Assembly (NCBI GenBank): GCA_016932895.1 | Contig: JAFGCA010000003.1 | Location: 1-5,409 of the forward strand | DNA: 5,409 nt | From: Sedimentisphaerales bacterium | GTDB lineage: Bacteria; Planctomycetota; Phycisphaerae; Sedimentisphaerales; SG8-4 | Reading direction: 5' to 3' | In this document: positions 1-5,189 of the stretch, piece after piece | How positions within the stretch are numbered: the first letter of the stretch is position 1 | Layout of the letters: each line of letters opens with the position of its first letter | Translations under genes and position numbers: made by a program | Notes under the pieces: model-generated | Databases searched by the model: none | Told to the model about the DNA's origin: nothing | The model's input: the letters and a program-made list of their open reading frames with translations, nothing else

Positions 1-40
1 CGAGATTCCGAAGATGGTCACTCCCGAAACCCAATCCCCA

Positions 41-1489
41 TCACCCCAAAATCGCCTTGGCCGACTCGGGGCCGGTGGAGCCGAAGGGATACGACTCGGG
101 CACGATCCGGCGGGTTTCGAGTTCGTGCAGCACGGGCGTGAAGATGTCCCACGAGGCTTGCAGCTCGTCCTTGCGGATGAAGAGGCTCCGGTCGCCGCGG
201 ATGACGTCCAGCAGGAGGCTTTCGTAGGCGTCGGGGATGGGCTCGTCGAAGGTGGTCTTGTATTGCAGGTCGAGCGTGCGGTGGTCCAGACGCATGTTCA
301 TGCCGGGCACCTTGCTGGTGACCCAGAGGTGAATGGCCTCGTCGGGCTGGACGCGAATGATTAGCTCGTTGGGCTTGGGGCGGTCGTCCCGCTGGGCGAA
401 GACGCTGCCGGGCACCTCGCGGAAAAGGATCCGGATCTCGGTCATCCGCGCGTCCAGGCCCTTGCCGGCCTCGATCGAGATGGGCACACCCTGCCACCGA
501 GGGCTGTCGATGTATAGCCGCACCGCCGCGTAGGTCGGCGAAATGGAATCGTCCGGCACCATCGGGTCTTCCAGATAGCCCGGCACGACTCGGCCGTTGC
601 GTTCGCCTTGGACGTACTGCCCGATGACCAGATCGTCCAACTGCACCGGTGGGATGCTCTTCAAGAGGTGGGCCTTCTGGTGGGCGATCGTCTCGGCGGC
701 GAATCGCTCGGGCGGTTCCATCGTCACCAGGGCGAGGATCTGCAGAAGGTGGTTCTGCATCACGTCGCGGATGATGCCGTACTGGTCGAAATAGCCGCCC
801 CGCCCGTCCAGGCTGAGGTCCTCCTTCCAGATGATCCGCACGCTCTGGATGAAGTCGCGGTTCCACAGCCGCTCGAAGACCATGTTCGCAAACCGCAAGA
901 CCAACAGGTTCTGGATGACTTCCTTGCCCAGGTAGTGGTCGATCCGGTAGGTCTGGCTCTCGACAAACACCTGGCTCATCGCCTTGACCAACTCGTCGGA
1001 CGACTGGCGGTCGTTGCCGAACGGTTTTTCGACGACCACGTGCGACCAGGGCTCGTCCTTGCTGCAACTGATCAGCCCGGCGTTGCCGATCGCGTGGGCC
1101 ACGTCGAGAAACACCGACGGCGGGATGGCCAAATAGTAGAACCGGTTCGTTCGCCGGCTCTCTTCGACGTCGCGCATCCGAGTGAACAGGTCCAAGAAGG
1201 AGTCGGTCGAACCGTACTTGCCCGACACGTAGTAGCACCGCGCGAGAAACTCCTCCATCCGCGCCGCGCACGACTCGCCCGGGGCATAGCGGCAGGTCAA
1301 GTGCTCCTCGATCCGCCGGCGGAACTCGGTGTCGTCGAACTCGGACCGGGCGAACCCGAAAATGCGAAACCGCTCGGGCAGAAAGCCCTGGCAGTAGAGG
1401 GCAAACAGGGCCGGAAAGACCTTCTTTCGGGCCAGGTCCCCGGAGGCCCCCACCACCACGATACTCAAGGGCTCGCCATCCTTCGCCAT
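41..1489 (-). CDS. zwf: Glucose-6-phosphate 1-dehydrogenase
   Basis: This cytoplasmic enzyme oxidises glucose-6-phosphate to 6-phosphogluconolactone with NAD(P)+, the first step of the oxidative pentose phosphate pathway. At 482 residues it has the usual family length. An N-terminal Rossmann fold carries GASGDLA at residues 14-20 and EKPFG at 154-158. The substrate motif RIDHYLGKE is at 182-190 (His185, Lys189). The catalytic-base histidine is His247 in DVMQNHLLQ. The C-terminal half contains NELIIRVQPDEAI and the late motif PDAYESLLLDVIRGD. The usual RTGK-type motif reads EAGK here, with the lysine (Lys343) kept and the arginine replaced by Glu. I chose the ATG at 1489 because GGGAGG lies 8 nt upstream and the protein then starts just before the Rossmann strand. 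An in-frame ATG at 1531 would add 14 residues but has a poor ribosome site. The gene lies downstream of the transporter on the same strand with its own promoter candidate. Family assignment is very secure; NAD versus NADP preference is not visible. Confidence 0.97.
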   Translation of the reverse strand: MAKDGEPLSIVVVGASGDLARKKVFPALFALYCQGFLPERFRIFGFARSEFDDTEFRRRIEEHLTCRYAPGESCAARMEEFLARCYYVSGKYGSTDSFLDLFTRMRDVEESRRTNRFYYLAIPPSVFLDVAHAIGNAGLISCSKDEPWSHVVVEKPFGNDRQSSDELVKAMSQVFVESQTYRIDHYLGKEVIQNLLVLRFANMVFERLWNRDFIQSVRIIWKEDLSLDGRGGYFDQYGIIRDVMQNHLLQILALVTMEPPERFAAETIAHQKAHLLKSIPPVQLDDLVIGQYVQGERNGRVVPGYLEDPMVPDDSISPTYAAVRLYIDSPRWQGVPISIEAGKGLDARMTEIRILFREVPGSVFAQRDDRPKPNELIIRVQPDEAIHLWVTSKVPGMNMRLDHRTLDLQYKTTFDEPIPDAYESLLLDVIRGDRSLFIRKDELQASWDIFTPVLHELETRRIVPESYPFGSTGPESAKAILG

Positions 1490-1497
1490 CTCTCCAA

Positions 1498-1503
1498 CCT
1501 CCC
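1498..1503 (-). promoter_or_regulatory. Shine-Dalgarno of zwf (decides the start)
   Basis: On the minus strand GGGAGG lies 8 nt before the ATG at 1489. The alternative upstream ATG at 1531 is preceded only by a G-run that touches the start codon, so the downstream start is preferred. Confidence 0.75.
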
Positions 1504-1540
1504 GAAAGGAACTTGTATGGGCTCCGGCCATCCCCGGCCT

Positions 1541-1564
1541 GTTCAGACTCGAATGTCTTTGAAC
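1541..1564. promoter_or_regulatory. Imperfect inverted repeat, possible operator of zwf
   Basis: GTTCA-GAC is followed by a 6-nt spacer (TCGAAT) and GTC-TT-TGAAC, so eight base pairs match with a two-nt offset in one arm. It directly abuts the proposed -10 box of zwf (1565-1570) and covers the expected transcription start and first 20 nt. That position suits a repressor operator or a hairpin at the 5' end of the mRNA. No known factor was recognised from the sequence. Confidence 0.45.
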
Positions 1565-1592
1565 ACTATCGCTAAAAAACGGCCGGAGTCAA
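1565..1592 (-). promoter_or_regulatory. Sigma70-like promoter candidate for zwf
   Basis: Reading leftwards, TTGACT (1592-1587) is followed by a 16-nt spacer and GATAGT (1570-1565). The -35 matches five of six consensus positions and the -10 four of six. Transcription would begin near 1558, giving a leader of about 70 nt before the ATG at 1489. The same -35 hexamer and spacer length recur in the plus-strand promoter at 3756-3783. If real, zwf can be transcribed independently of the transporter. Confidence 0.5.
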
Positions 1593-1782
1593 CGCCCGGG
1601 AAGGCCTATTCCACTGGTACGAAGGCTTTCCTCAAGAGAACACTCGACTAGAGACGCGACGGAGGTCTTCCCTATTTGCGCGGTTCCACATGGACACCTG
1701 TGGGAGGGCACCCTTCAGGTAGGGCAAGATGCCGGCGACAGTGCTGCTCGGCAGGCTGGACCGACAGCGATGCCAAAGCGAC

Positions 1783-1802
1783 ACCCCACTCACCGGGTGG
1801 GT
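1783..1802 (-). terminator. Weak hairpin 3' of the transporter gene
   Basis: An ACCC(C)ACTC / GGGTGGGT-type inverted repeat with a 3-nt loop lies 39 nt past the transporter stop. In the minus-strand RNA it has one bulge and one mismatch, and no T-tract follows. It may mark the 3' end of the transporter message but is not a textbook terminator. The rest of the 351-nt gap (1490-1840) holds the zwf promoter, the operator-like repeat and small imperfect repeats. I see no gene in it. Confidence 0.25.
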
Positions 1803-1840
1803 TCTGCCTCCCGGTCTATCAGGCGTGTATCCTGCCAAGG

Positions 1841-3202
1841 CTACGCCCGCGGACGGACATTGCGGGTGAAGGCCAGCAACAAGATGGCCGCCAAGGTGCA
1901 GACAAGGACCGAGTCGAGAACCATGTTCCAGCCGGCCACGGGGCCGTAGAGTTCGCCGAAGTACTGCTTCATCCATCCGAAGCCTTGTCCCTGCGCCGCG
2001 CGGCCCAGGTAGCCGAACAGGCCGACGAATCCGGCTGCCGTGCCGACGGCTTTCTTCGAGGTCAAGTCCAGAGCCGCCAGGGCCAGGAGCATGACCGGCG
2101 GATAGACAAAGAAACCAATCACACCCAGCATGAGCATGTCGAACCAGAGATTGCCGGCCGGGTTGAGACGGATTGCCACCACCGCCGCCAGGATCGGAAA
2201 CATGCACAAGAAACTGACCAGGCCGCGCCGGCCGCCGATCTTGTCCGAAAACCAACCGGTCAAGAGGGTCGAAGGTATGCCGCCGTACTCGAGGACGAAG
2301 ACAGCAAACCCACCACCATCGAGGTCTGCACCTTTCACGTCCCGAAGATAGTAAGGAACCCAATCGAGCATCACATAGCGGACAACGTAAACGAAAAAAT
2401 TCGCAAAGGCGAAGAGCCACAGCGTCCGGTTCTTCAAGATGTTGTCGATAAACAGCTCTTTGGCCGTGAGTTCCTTTTCATGGGCCCCGATGAGTGACGG
2501 GTCTTGAGGGTGATCGTCGCGGTAATCTTCAATCGGCGGCAGGCCGACCGACTGGGGTGTGTCGCGCAACCGCCAGAAGAGATAGACGGAGCCAACGGCT
2601 GCGATGGCCGCCGGAAACCAAAACGCACCGCGCCATCCCCACTGACCGGCAGCCCAGGCCGCGACTATCCCGGCCAGTCCGCCGCCGACGTTCGTGGCCG
2701 TGTTCCAAACCGAGAAAATGGTGCCGCGTTCATTGAGGCTATACCAATGGCCAATCGACCTTCCGCACGGCGGCCAGCCCATCCCCTGAAAGAGACCGTT
2801 AAGCGTCCAGAGAAACAGATGGACGTAGTAGTTGGCCACGAATCCGAAGCAACAGTTCACCACGGCCGTGGCCATTAGACCGAAGGCCATGAACTTCCGC
2901 GGATCGCTCCGGTCGGAGAGCGAGCCCATCAGGAACTTTCCCACGCCGTAAGACAACGCCGTGGCCATGATGATCGTGCCGATCATCGACTCGGAGTAGC
3001 CCAACGAATCGTGCATGTCCTTCTGGACGGGCGAAAGATTGTTCCGCACCAAATAGAACATGGCGTAGCCCAGGTAGGTCGACTCCATGATCCGCCAGCG
3101 GTAGCCCGGGTAGCGCCGGCGAACTTCATCTTCCGGCAGCCGTGGAACGTGCGGGGCGGGGGCGAAGAATTTCCGGATCGGCGAGACGTATCGACGAATC
3201 AT
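1841..3202 (-). CDS. Organophosphate:phosphate antiporter (GlpT/UhpT-like MFS transporter)
   Basis: This inner-membrane carrier most likely imports a phosphorylated sugar or glycerol-3-phosphate in exchange for inorganic phosphate. Its 453 residues match the family length, with about 12 hydrophobic helices in two halves joined by a polar loop near 213-258. Family signatures are YLVRNNLS (50-56), GVGKFLMGSLSDRSDPR (86-102), GMGWPPCGRSIGHWYS (140-155) and VRYVMLDWVPYYL (274-286). By motif alignment from memory, Arg53 and Arg275 match the two phosphate-binding arginines of GlpT/UhpT. Lys89 and His152 match further GlpT binding-site residues. The ATG at 3202 has AGGA 10 nt upstream. The gene precedes zwf on the same strand, which suggests hexose phosphate supply, but substrate cannot be told from sequence alone. 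A structured leader with an internal terminator lies upstream. Family very secure; glucose-6-phosphate versus glycerol-3-phosphate or another substrate is open. Confidence 0.93.
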   Translation of the reverse strand: MIRRYVSPIRKFFAPAPHVPRLPEDEVRRRYPGYRWRIMESTYLGYAMFYLVRNNLSPVQKDMHDSLGYSESMIGTIIMATALSYGVGKFLMGSLSDRSDPRKFMAFGLMATAVVNCCFGFVANYYVHLFLWTLNGLFQGMGWPPCGRSIGHWYSLNERGTIFSVWNTATNVGGGLAGIVAAWAAGQWGWRGAFWFPAAIAAVGSVYLFWRLRDTPQSVGLPPIEDYRDDHPQDPSLIGAHEKELTAKELFIDNILKNRTLWLFAFANFFVYVVRYVMLDWVPYYLRDVKGADLDGGGFAVFVLEYGGIPSTLLTGWFSDKIGGRRGLVSFLCMFPILAAVVAIRLNPAGNLWFDMLMLGVIGFFVYPPVMLLALAALDLTSKKAVGTAAGFVGLFGYLGRAAQGQGFGWMKQYFGELYGPVAGWNMVLDSVLVCTLAAILLLAFTRNVRPRA

Positions 3203-3299
3203 GTGACCGAGGTCCTGGCTGGGGCGACTTGCGGTTTGCAGCCGTGTGCGCGGGATTGAAATTCAGACGCTAGCGAAGACACAAAATGAGCAAAGATGC

Positions 3300-3332
3300 A
3301 AAAAGGCCCCGGGGCATCACCGCGGGGCCTTT
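3300..3332 (-). terminator. Strong intrinsic terminator in the leader of the transporter
   Basis: AAAGGCCCCG (3302-3311 on the plus strand) and CGGGGCCTTT (3323-3332) form a perfect 10-bp stem with an 11-nt loop. Read leftwards, the stem runs into TTTTT (3304-3300), so the T-tract is on the minus-strand side. It lies about 97 nt before the transporter ATG. It therefore ends either a small upstream RNA or a proportion of transporter transcripts (attenuation). Read rightwards there are only three T, so the minus direction is favoured. Confidence 0.75.
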
Positions 3333-3489
3333 CACGTGGTCTCCAGCCCGAGGGAGAGCAATCTGCCGAATTCATATTTCGTTACGTTGCGGCCAATCGG
3401 CCGTGTGCCGCCTGCCCCTGCAGGGTCGCTTTCGTATCGTTTGACTGCGAAGGCGGCACCCCGACGTAGGGCAATAATTGCGGCACGAA
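3300..3489 (-). ncRNA. Structured leader or small RNA upstream of the transporter (candidate)
   Basis: The promoter at 3496-3524 predicts a leftward RNA starting near 3489 and ending at the terminator 3300-3332, about 190 nt. Its structure, in plus coordinates: GCAA/TTGC hairpin 3471-3481; a three-way junction closed by a perfect 9-bp stem (3451-3459 with 3405-3413) enclosing TCGC/GCGA (3426-3429 with 3447-3450) and a CCC-TGCA-GGG hairpin (3416-3425); a 5-bp hairpin with a 4-nt loop at 3390-3403; and TCTCC/GGAGA at 3340-3357. No protein gene fits. Because the transporter gene follows on the same strand, this could be an attenuator or riboswitch-like leader, or an independent small RNA. I recognise no known class; the size resembles 6S RNA but I do not see its single long open hairpin. 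Confidence 0.5.
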
Positions 3490-3495
3490 GCGGCC

Positions 3496-3524
3496 ATTAT
3501 ACCTCGTCGGGCGGAACGGGTGAA
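3496..3524 (-). promoter_or_regulatory. Sigma70-like promoter reading towards the transporter
   Basis: On the minus strand TTCACC (3524-3519), a 17-nt spacer and a perfect TATAAT (3501-3496) are present. The -35 matches four of six positions. The expected start is near 3489, just before the structured leader. I saw no comparable promoter between the terminator (3300) and the transporter start (3202). Confidence 0.55.
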
Positions 3525-3755
3525 GGGCCGAAAAGAGGGCCCGGTCGTAAGGGTCGGGCATGCTTCTTAAGCCCGGCGGACTCTTCGTTTCACGAGGGCG
3601 TTGCGTATCGAAAAAACCTTGATGCGATTGCGTTGCAGCAGCTTATAACCCGGCGAAATAATTCTGAAAAAAATCCTCAAGTCGTAGCGTTGTGCGCCGT
3701 CGGCGCTTGCGCGCATTCGGATGTCGAAAAGGTGTCCTCGCCCGCGTCGAGGCTT
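3525..3755. other. Intergenic stretch with small hairpins, no gene seen
   Basis: Between the leftward leader promoter and the rightward RNA promoter there is no credible reading frame. It holds CGGGC/GCCCG (3555-3575), GCGCC-GTC-GGCGC (3694-3706) and CCTCG/CGAGG (3736-3752). The last is followed by CTTTT on the plus strand, which could weakly terminate a rightward transcript just before the next promoter. A-rich tracts lie near 3610-3616 and 3667-3673. Confidence 0.4.
3642..3670 (-). promoter_or_regulatory. Possible second leftward promoter
   Basis: On the minus strand TTTTCA (3670-3665), a 17-nt spacer and TATAAG (3647-3642) match four and five of six consensus positions. It would start an RNA near 3635 that also runs into the leader and terminator. 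It is weaker than the TATAAT promoter at 3496-3524 and may be a chance match. Confidence 0.3.
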
Positions 3756-3783
3756 TTGACTTCTCTCAAAAACCGGGTATAGA
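3756..3783 (+). promoter_or_regulatory. Sigma70-like promoter of the large structured RNA
   Basis: TTGACT (3756-3761), a 16-nt spacer and TATAGA (3778-3783) match five and four of six consensus positions. Transcription would start near 3790, immediately before the first 9-bp hairpin of the structured region. The layout repeats that of the zwf promoter candidate (same -35 hexamer, same spacer). Confidence 0.55.
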
Positions 3784-3789
3784 AGATGG

Positions 3790-4381
3790 TATCGGGCGAC
3801 GGCTTTTCCCACTGCCGGTTGTCGCCCGACGCGACCGGGCAATGACGGCGCGGTCGCAAGACGCCAATCGCGGACTTGAACCAAGGAGTCTCCCGACGGG
3901 AGGCGCCCGGCGTGCCCGTTAGGGGCAATGGTGGGGTGGTAGCTCGGATCGGCACCTTCTTTATCAGTAGCGCGATCGTGCTTCGTCAGCACGGGTCGCG
4001 GCGATCAGGTCGGCGTCGGTTCGAGACGCAGTAGCGTCAAGGCGAACGAGCGCGGCTTTCTTTATGGCCCTATTTATCGCACCGCTGGTAACGCGCGTCG
4101 GTCGGCGAGGTTTGCCGCCGGTGCGTTGGGCTCGTTCAGCTCCCGTGCCTGGGGCGCTCGACGCACAGTGGAGCGCCCTGGATCGTCGACGCCGGTTGGA
4201 TTTGCAGCAACGTTCGTTCCAGGCCGGCGCGGTTGTTCGGGTAGTCCCTTCTCCCTACCCGATCCGACCTCGCCCGCCCTCGTGAGAAACCGCGACGAAG
4301 TCTTCTCGCTTTAGACCGCGCGGTGAGAAAGGAGGTCGGCACGTTCTAGTCGTCGTTGGGCTAATCTTTCACCCTTTTTTT
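3790..4381 (+). ncRNA. Candidate large structured non-coding RNA (about 590 nt)
   Basis: A promoter-like element, a train of hairpins and a T-tailed terminator delimit this unit. Stems: 3792-3800/3821-3829 (9 bp, perfect); 3831-3837/3851-3857 (7 bp); 3890-3894/3898-3902; 3913-3917/3923-3927; 3971-3982/3988-4000 (12 bp, one bulge); 4013-4017/4025-4029; 4093-4106/4114-4126 (13 pairs, one bulge); 4149-4159/4171-4181 (11 pairs, eight in a perfect core); 4190-4200/4218-4229 (6+4 bp); 4231-4244/4255-4269 (5+8 bp); then the terminator. Several stems extend through G-U pairs in the plus-strand reading. Open frames across it are short, contradict one another between strands and resemble no family I know. 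I looked for RNase P RNA, tmRNA, SRP RNA, rRNA and intron landmarks and found none. Function unknown. It might instead be two or more adjacent RNAs. Confidence 0.55.
4322..4381 (+). terminator. Intrinsic terminator with seven T ending the structured RNA
   Basis: GGTGA-(GA)-AAG at 4322-4331 pairs with CTTTCACC at 4366-4373 (8 bp, two-nt bulge), followed by C and seven T (4375-4381). The loop of 34 nt is long and probably holds a further small hairpin, so the stem is weaker than that at 3300-3332. The T-tract fixes the direction as rightward. Confidence 0.5.
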
Positions 4382-4499
4382 ACGAATCGGTAGGCTTCTA
4401 ATCAAAACGCAAAACCCGCTTTCTAGCACAGAGAGGCGCGTCGACCGCTCACGAACGTGAAACCCTACGAGCAGCGCGGCCCCACGTCGGCTGCCGCCG

Positions 4500-4520
4500 A
4501 AACAACGTGCTAAGGCACGT
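4500..4520 (-). terminator. Probable terminator of the cysteine-rich lipoprotein gene
   Basis: A perfect 6-bp stem ACGTGC/GCACGT (4505-4510 with 4515-4520) and a 4-nt loop lie 43 nt past the lipoprotein stop. On the minus strand it is followed by TGTTT. The remainder of 4382-4563 holds no gene. It contains a short palindrome TCACGAACGTGA (4449-4460), and half of this recurs as TCACGTTC at 4522-4529. Confidence 0.45.
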
Positions 4521-4563
4521 CTCACGTTCCCAGCGATTGATGCGCCCTTTCTGTTTCTTGGTC

Positions 4564-4947
4564 CTAGGGACCGATGCTCCGCGGGTTGCTGGACAGGAAG
4601 TCGCGGGGGCCGCGGGTGGTGTAGTAGGGATAGGCCACTGCGCCGGTCGGCGGGCCGGGATTGATCGGCTGACGGCACAGGCCGCGGAGCCGACAGCAAC
4701 GCTCGCACTGGCCGCAGTCGCCGCAGTCAGTGCCGCAATTTGGGCCGCAATCTGGGCCGCACGTCGCGTCGCAGCAGGATTCATTACAACCACAGCTCTG
4801 GCACGTCTCCGGGCAGTCGGTGCAGTGACCGCACGTTCCGTCGATCAGCGGTTGCTTGTGCCGCAGAAAACGGTGGCAGCTCTGGCCGCAACCCGTGGCC
4901 AAGCTCAACAAGGCCACCGACAGGAGAACAAACGAAACGGATCTCAT
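4564..4947 (-). CDS. Small secreted cysteine-rich lipoprotein, function unknown
   Basis: This 127-residue protein starts with Arg at position 3 and a hydrophobic stretch (5-18) ending in a lipobox-like ATGC. Cleavage before Cys20 would leave a lipid-anchored envelope protein. Residues 24-91 are packed with 18 further cysteines, mostly as CxxC, CC and CGxxC spacings (for example CGHCTDC and CGPDCGPNCGTDC). This suggests a disulfide-rich or metal-binding domain, but no zinc-finger or ferredoxin pattern is complete. The tail has proline and aromatic residues and ends with YYTTRGPRDFLSSNPRSIGP, a C-terminal motif I associate with short planctomycete hypothetical proteins. The ATG at 4947 has AAGGA 10 nt upstream (4962-4958). 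The gene stands alone, divergent from the phosphoesterase on its right and convergent with the structured RNA on its left. Coding status is well supported by signal peptide, ribosome site and composition; its role is unknown. Confidence 0.85.
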   Translation of the reverse strand: MRSVSFVLLSVALLSLATGCGQSCHRFLRHKQPLIDGTCGHCTDCPETCQSCGCNESCCDATCGPDCGPNCGTDCGDCGQCERCCRLRGLCRQPINPGPPTGAVAYPYYTTRGPRDFLSSNPRSIGP

Positions 4948-5030
4948 GATGTTGGATTCCTTTCCACAGGCAATTGGGCCACGCTCGAGGAGGTCAATGC
5001 GGGGACACTCCTTAAAATGGACATCGGCCG

Positions 5031-5060
5031 ACTATTCTGCGAAGTCCAGAAAATCGTTAA
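5031..5060 (-). promoter_or_regulatory. Weak promoter candidate for the lipoprotein gene
   Basis: On the minus strand TTAACG (5060-5055), an 18-nt spacer and AATAGT (5036-5031) match four of six positions each. The -35 would sit inside the left arm of the inverted repeat at 5054-5126. Weak evidence. Confidence 0.25.
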
Positions 5061-5126
5061 GACCCTTCCGCCCGGCACGACTGGCGCCACCCGACCCAAA
5101 CCCCCGCCAGAAGGGGTTCTTAACGA
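5054..5126. repeat. Large imperfect inverted repeat in the divergent intergenic region
   Basis: TCGTTAAGA-CCC-TT (5054-5067) is mirrored by AA-GGGG-TTCTTAACGA (5111-5126): 14 pairs with two single-base offsets, nine of them consecutive at the outer end, around a 43-nt spacer. It lies between the lipoprotein gene (minus, from 4947) and the phosphoesterase (plus, from 5190). It could be a regulator binding site with two half-sites or an RNA hairpin in either leader. Neither arm is followed by a clear T-tract. Confidence 0.5.
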
Positions 5127-5189
5127 AACGTCTTCTCTGCTCCAAGGCACCTGGACGACGATACCTCCCTTTGGTAGGGTACAGGGACC

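Noticed and set aside
1..21. Possible GTG start of another minus-strand gene downstream of zwf
   Set aside because: Only seven codons remain before the window edge and the G-rich stretch before it touches the start codon; nothing can be supported.
1490..1531. Longer zwf start at the ATG at 1531
   Set aside because: It would add 14 residues before the Rossmann fold and lacks a properly spaced Shine-Dalgarno, whereas the ATG at 1489 has GGGAGG at 8 nt.
1574..1586. CGGCCGTTTTTT on the minus strand as a terminator
   Set aside because: The only preceding stem is about 4 bp with a 9-nt loop; the T-run is better explained as the spacer of the zwf promoter.
1626..1637. GAGGAAAG on the minus strand, similar to a conserved RNase P RNA block
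   Set aside because: The flanking bases differ, the partner block with ACAGAA is absent, and the gap is occupied by the zwf promoter.
3443..3466. GGGGTGCC in the minus-strand leader, like the start of a TPP riboswitch
   Set aside because: The CTGAGA and other conserved blocks of the TPP aptamer are missing downstream.
3618..3649. Plus-strand TTGATG with TATAAC as a promoter
   Set aside because: The spacer is 19 nt and the -35 match is poor; the TTGACT-N16-TATAGA promoter downstream is better placed.
3246..3782. Open frame of 178 codons on the plus strand
   Set aside because: It runs across the terminator at 3300-3332, the leader and the promoter at 3756-3783, has no ribosome site, and its low-complexity basic product resembles nothing known.
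3881..3892. CCAAGGAGTCT, resembling a conserved large-subunit rRNA segment
   Set aside because: The match is about 11 nt and the flanks do not continue it; no other rRNA landmarks occur.
3567..3992. Open frame of 141 codons on the minus strand
   Set aside because: It crosses the hairpin train on the opposite strand, has no ribosome site and no recognisable domain; it is expected by chance in high-G+C DNA.
4013..4029. GCGTC-GGTTCGA-GACGC, like a tRNA T-arm
   Set aside because: The TTCGA is shifted relative to the stem compared with a real T-loop, and no acceptor, D or anticodon arms fit around it.
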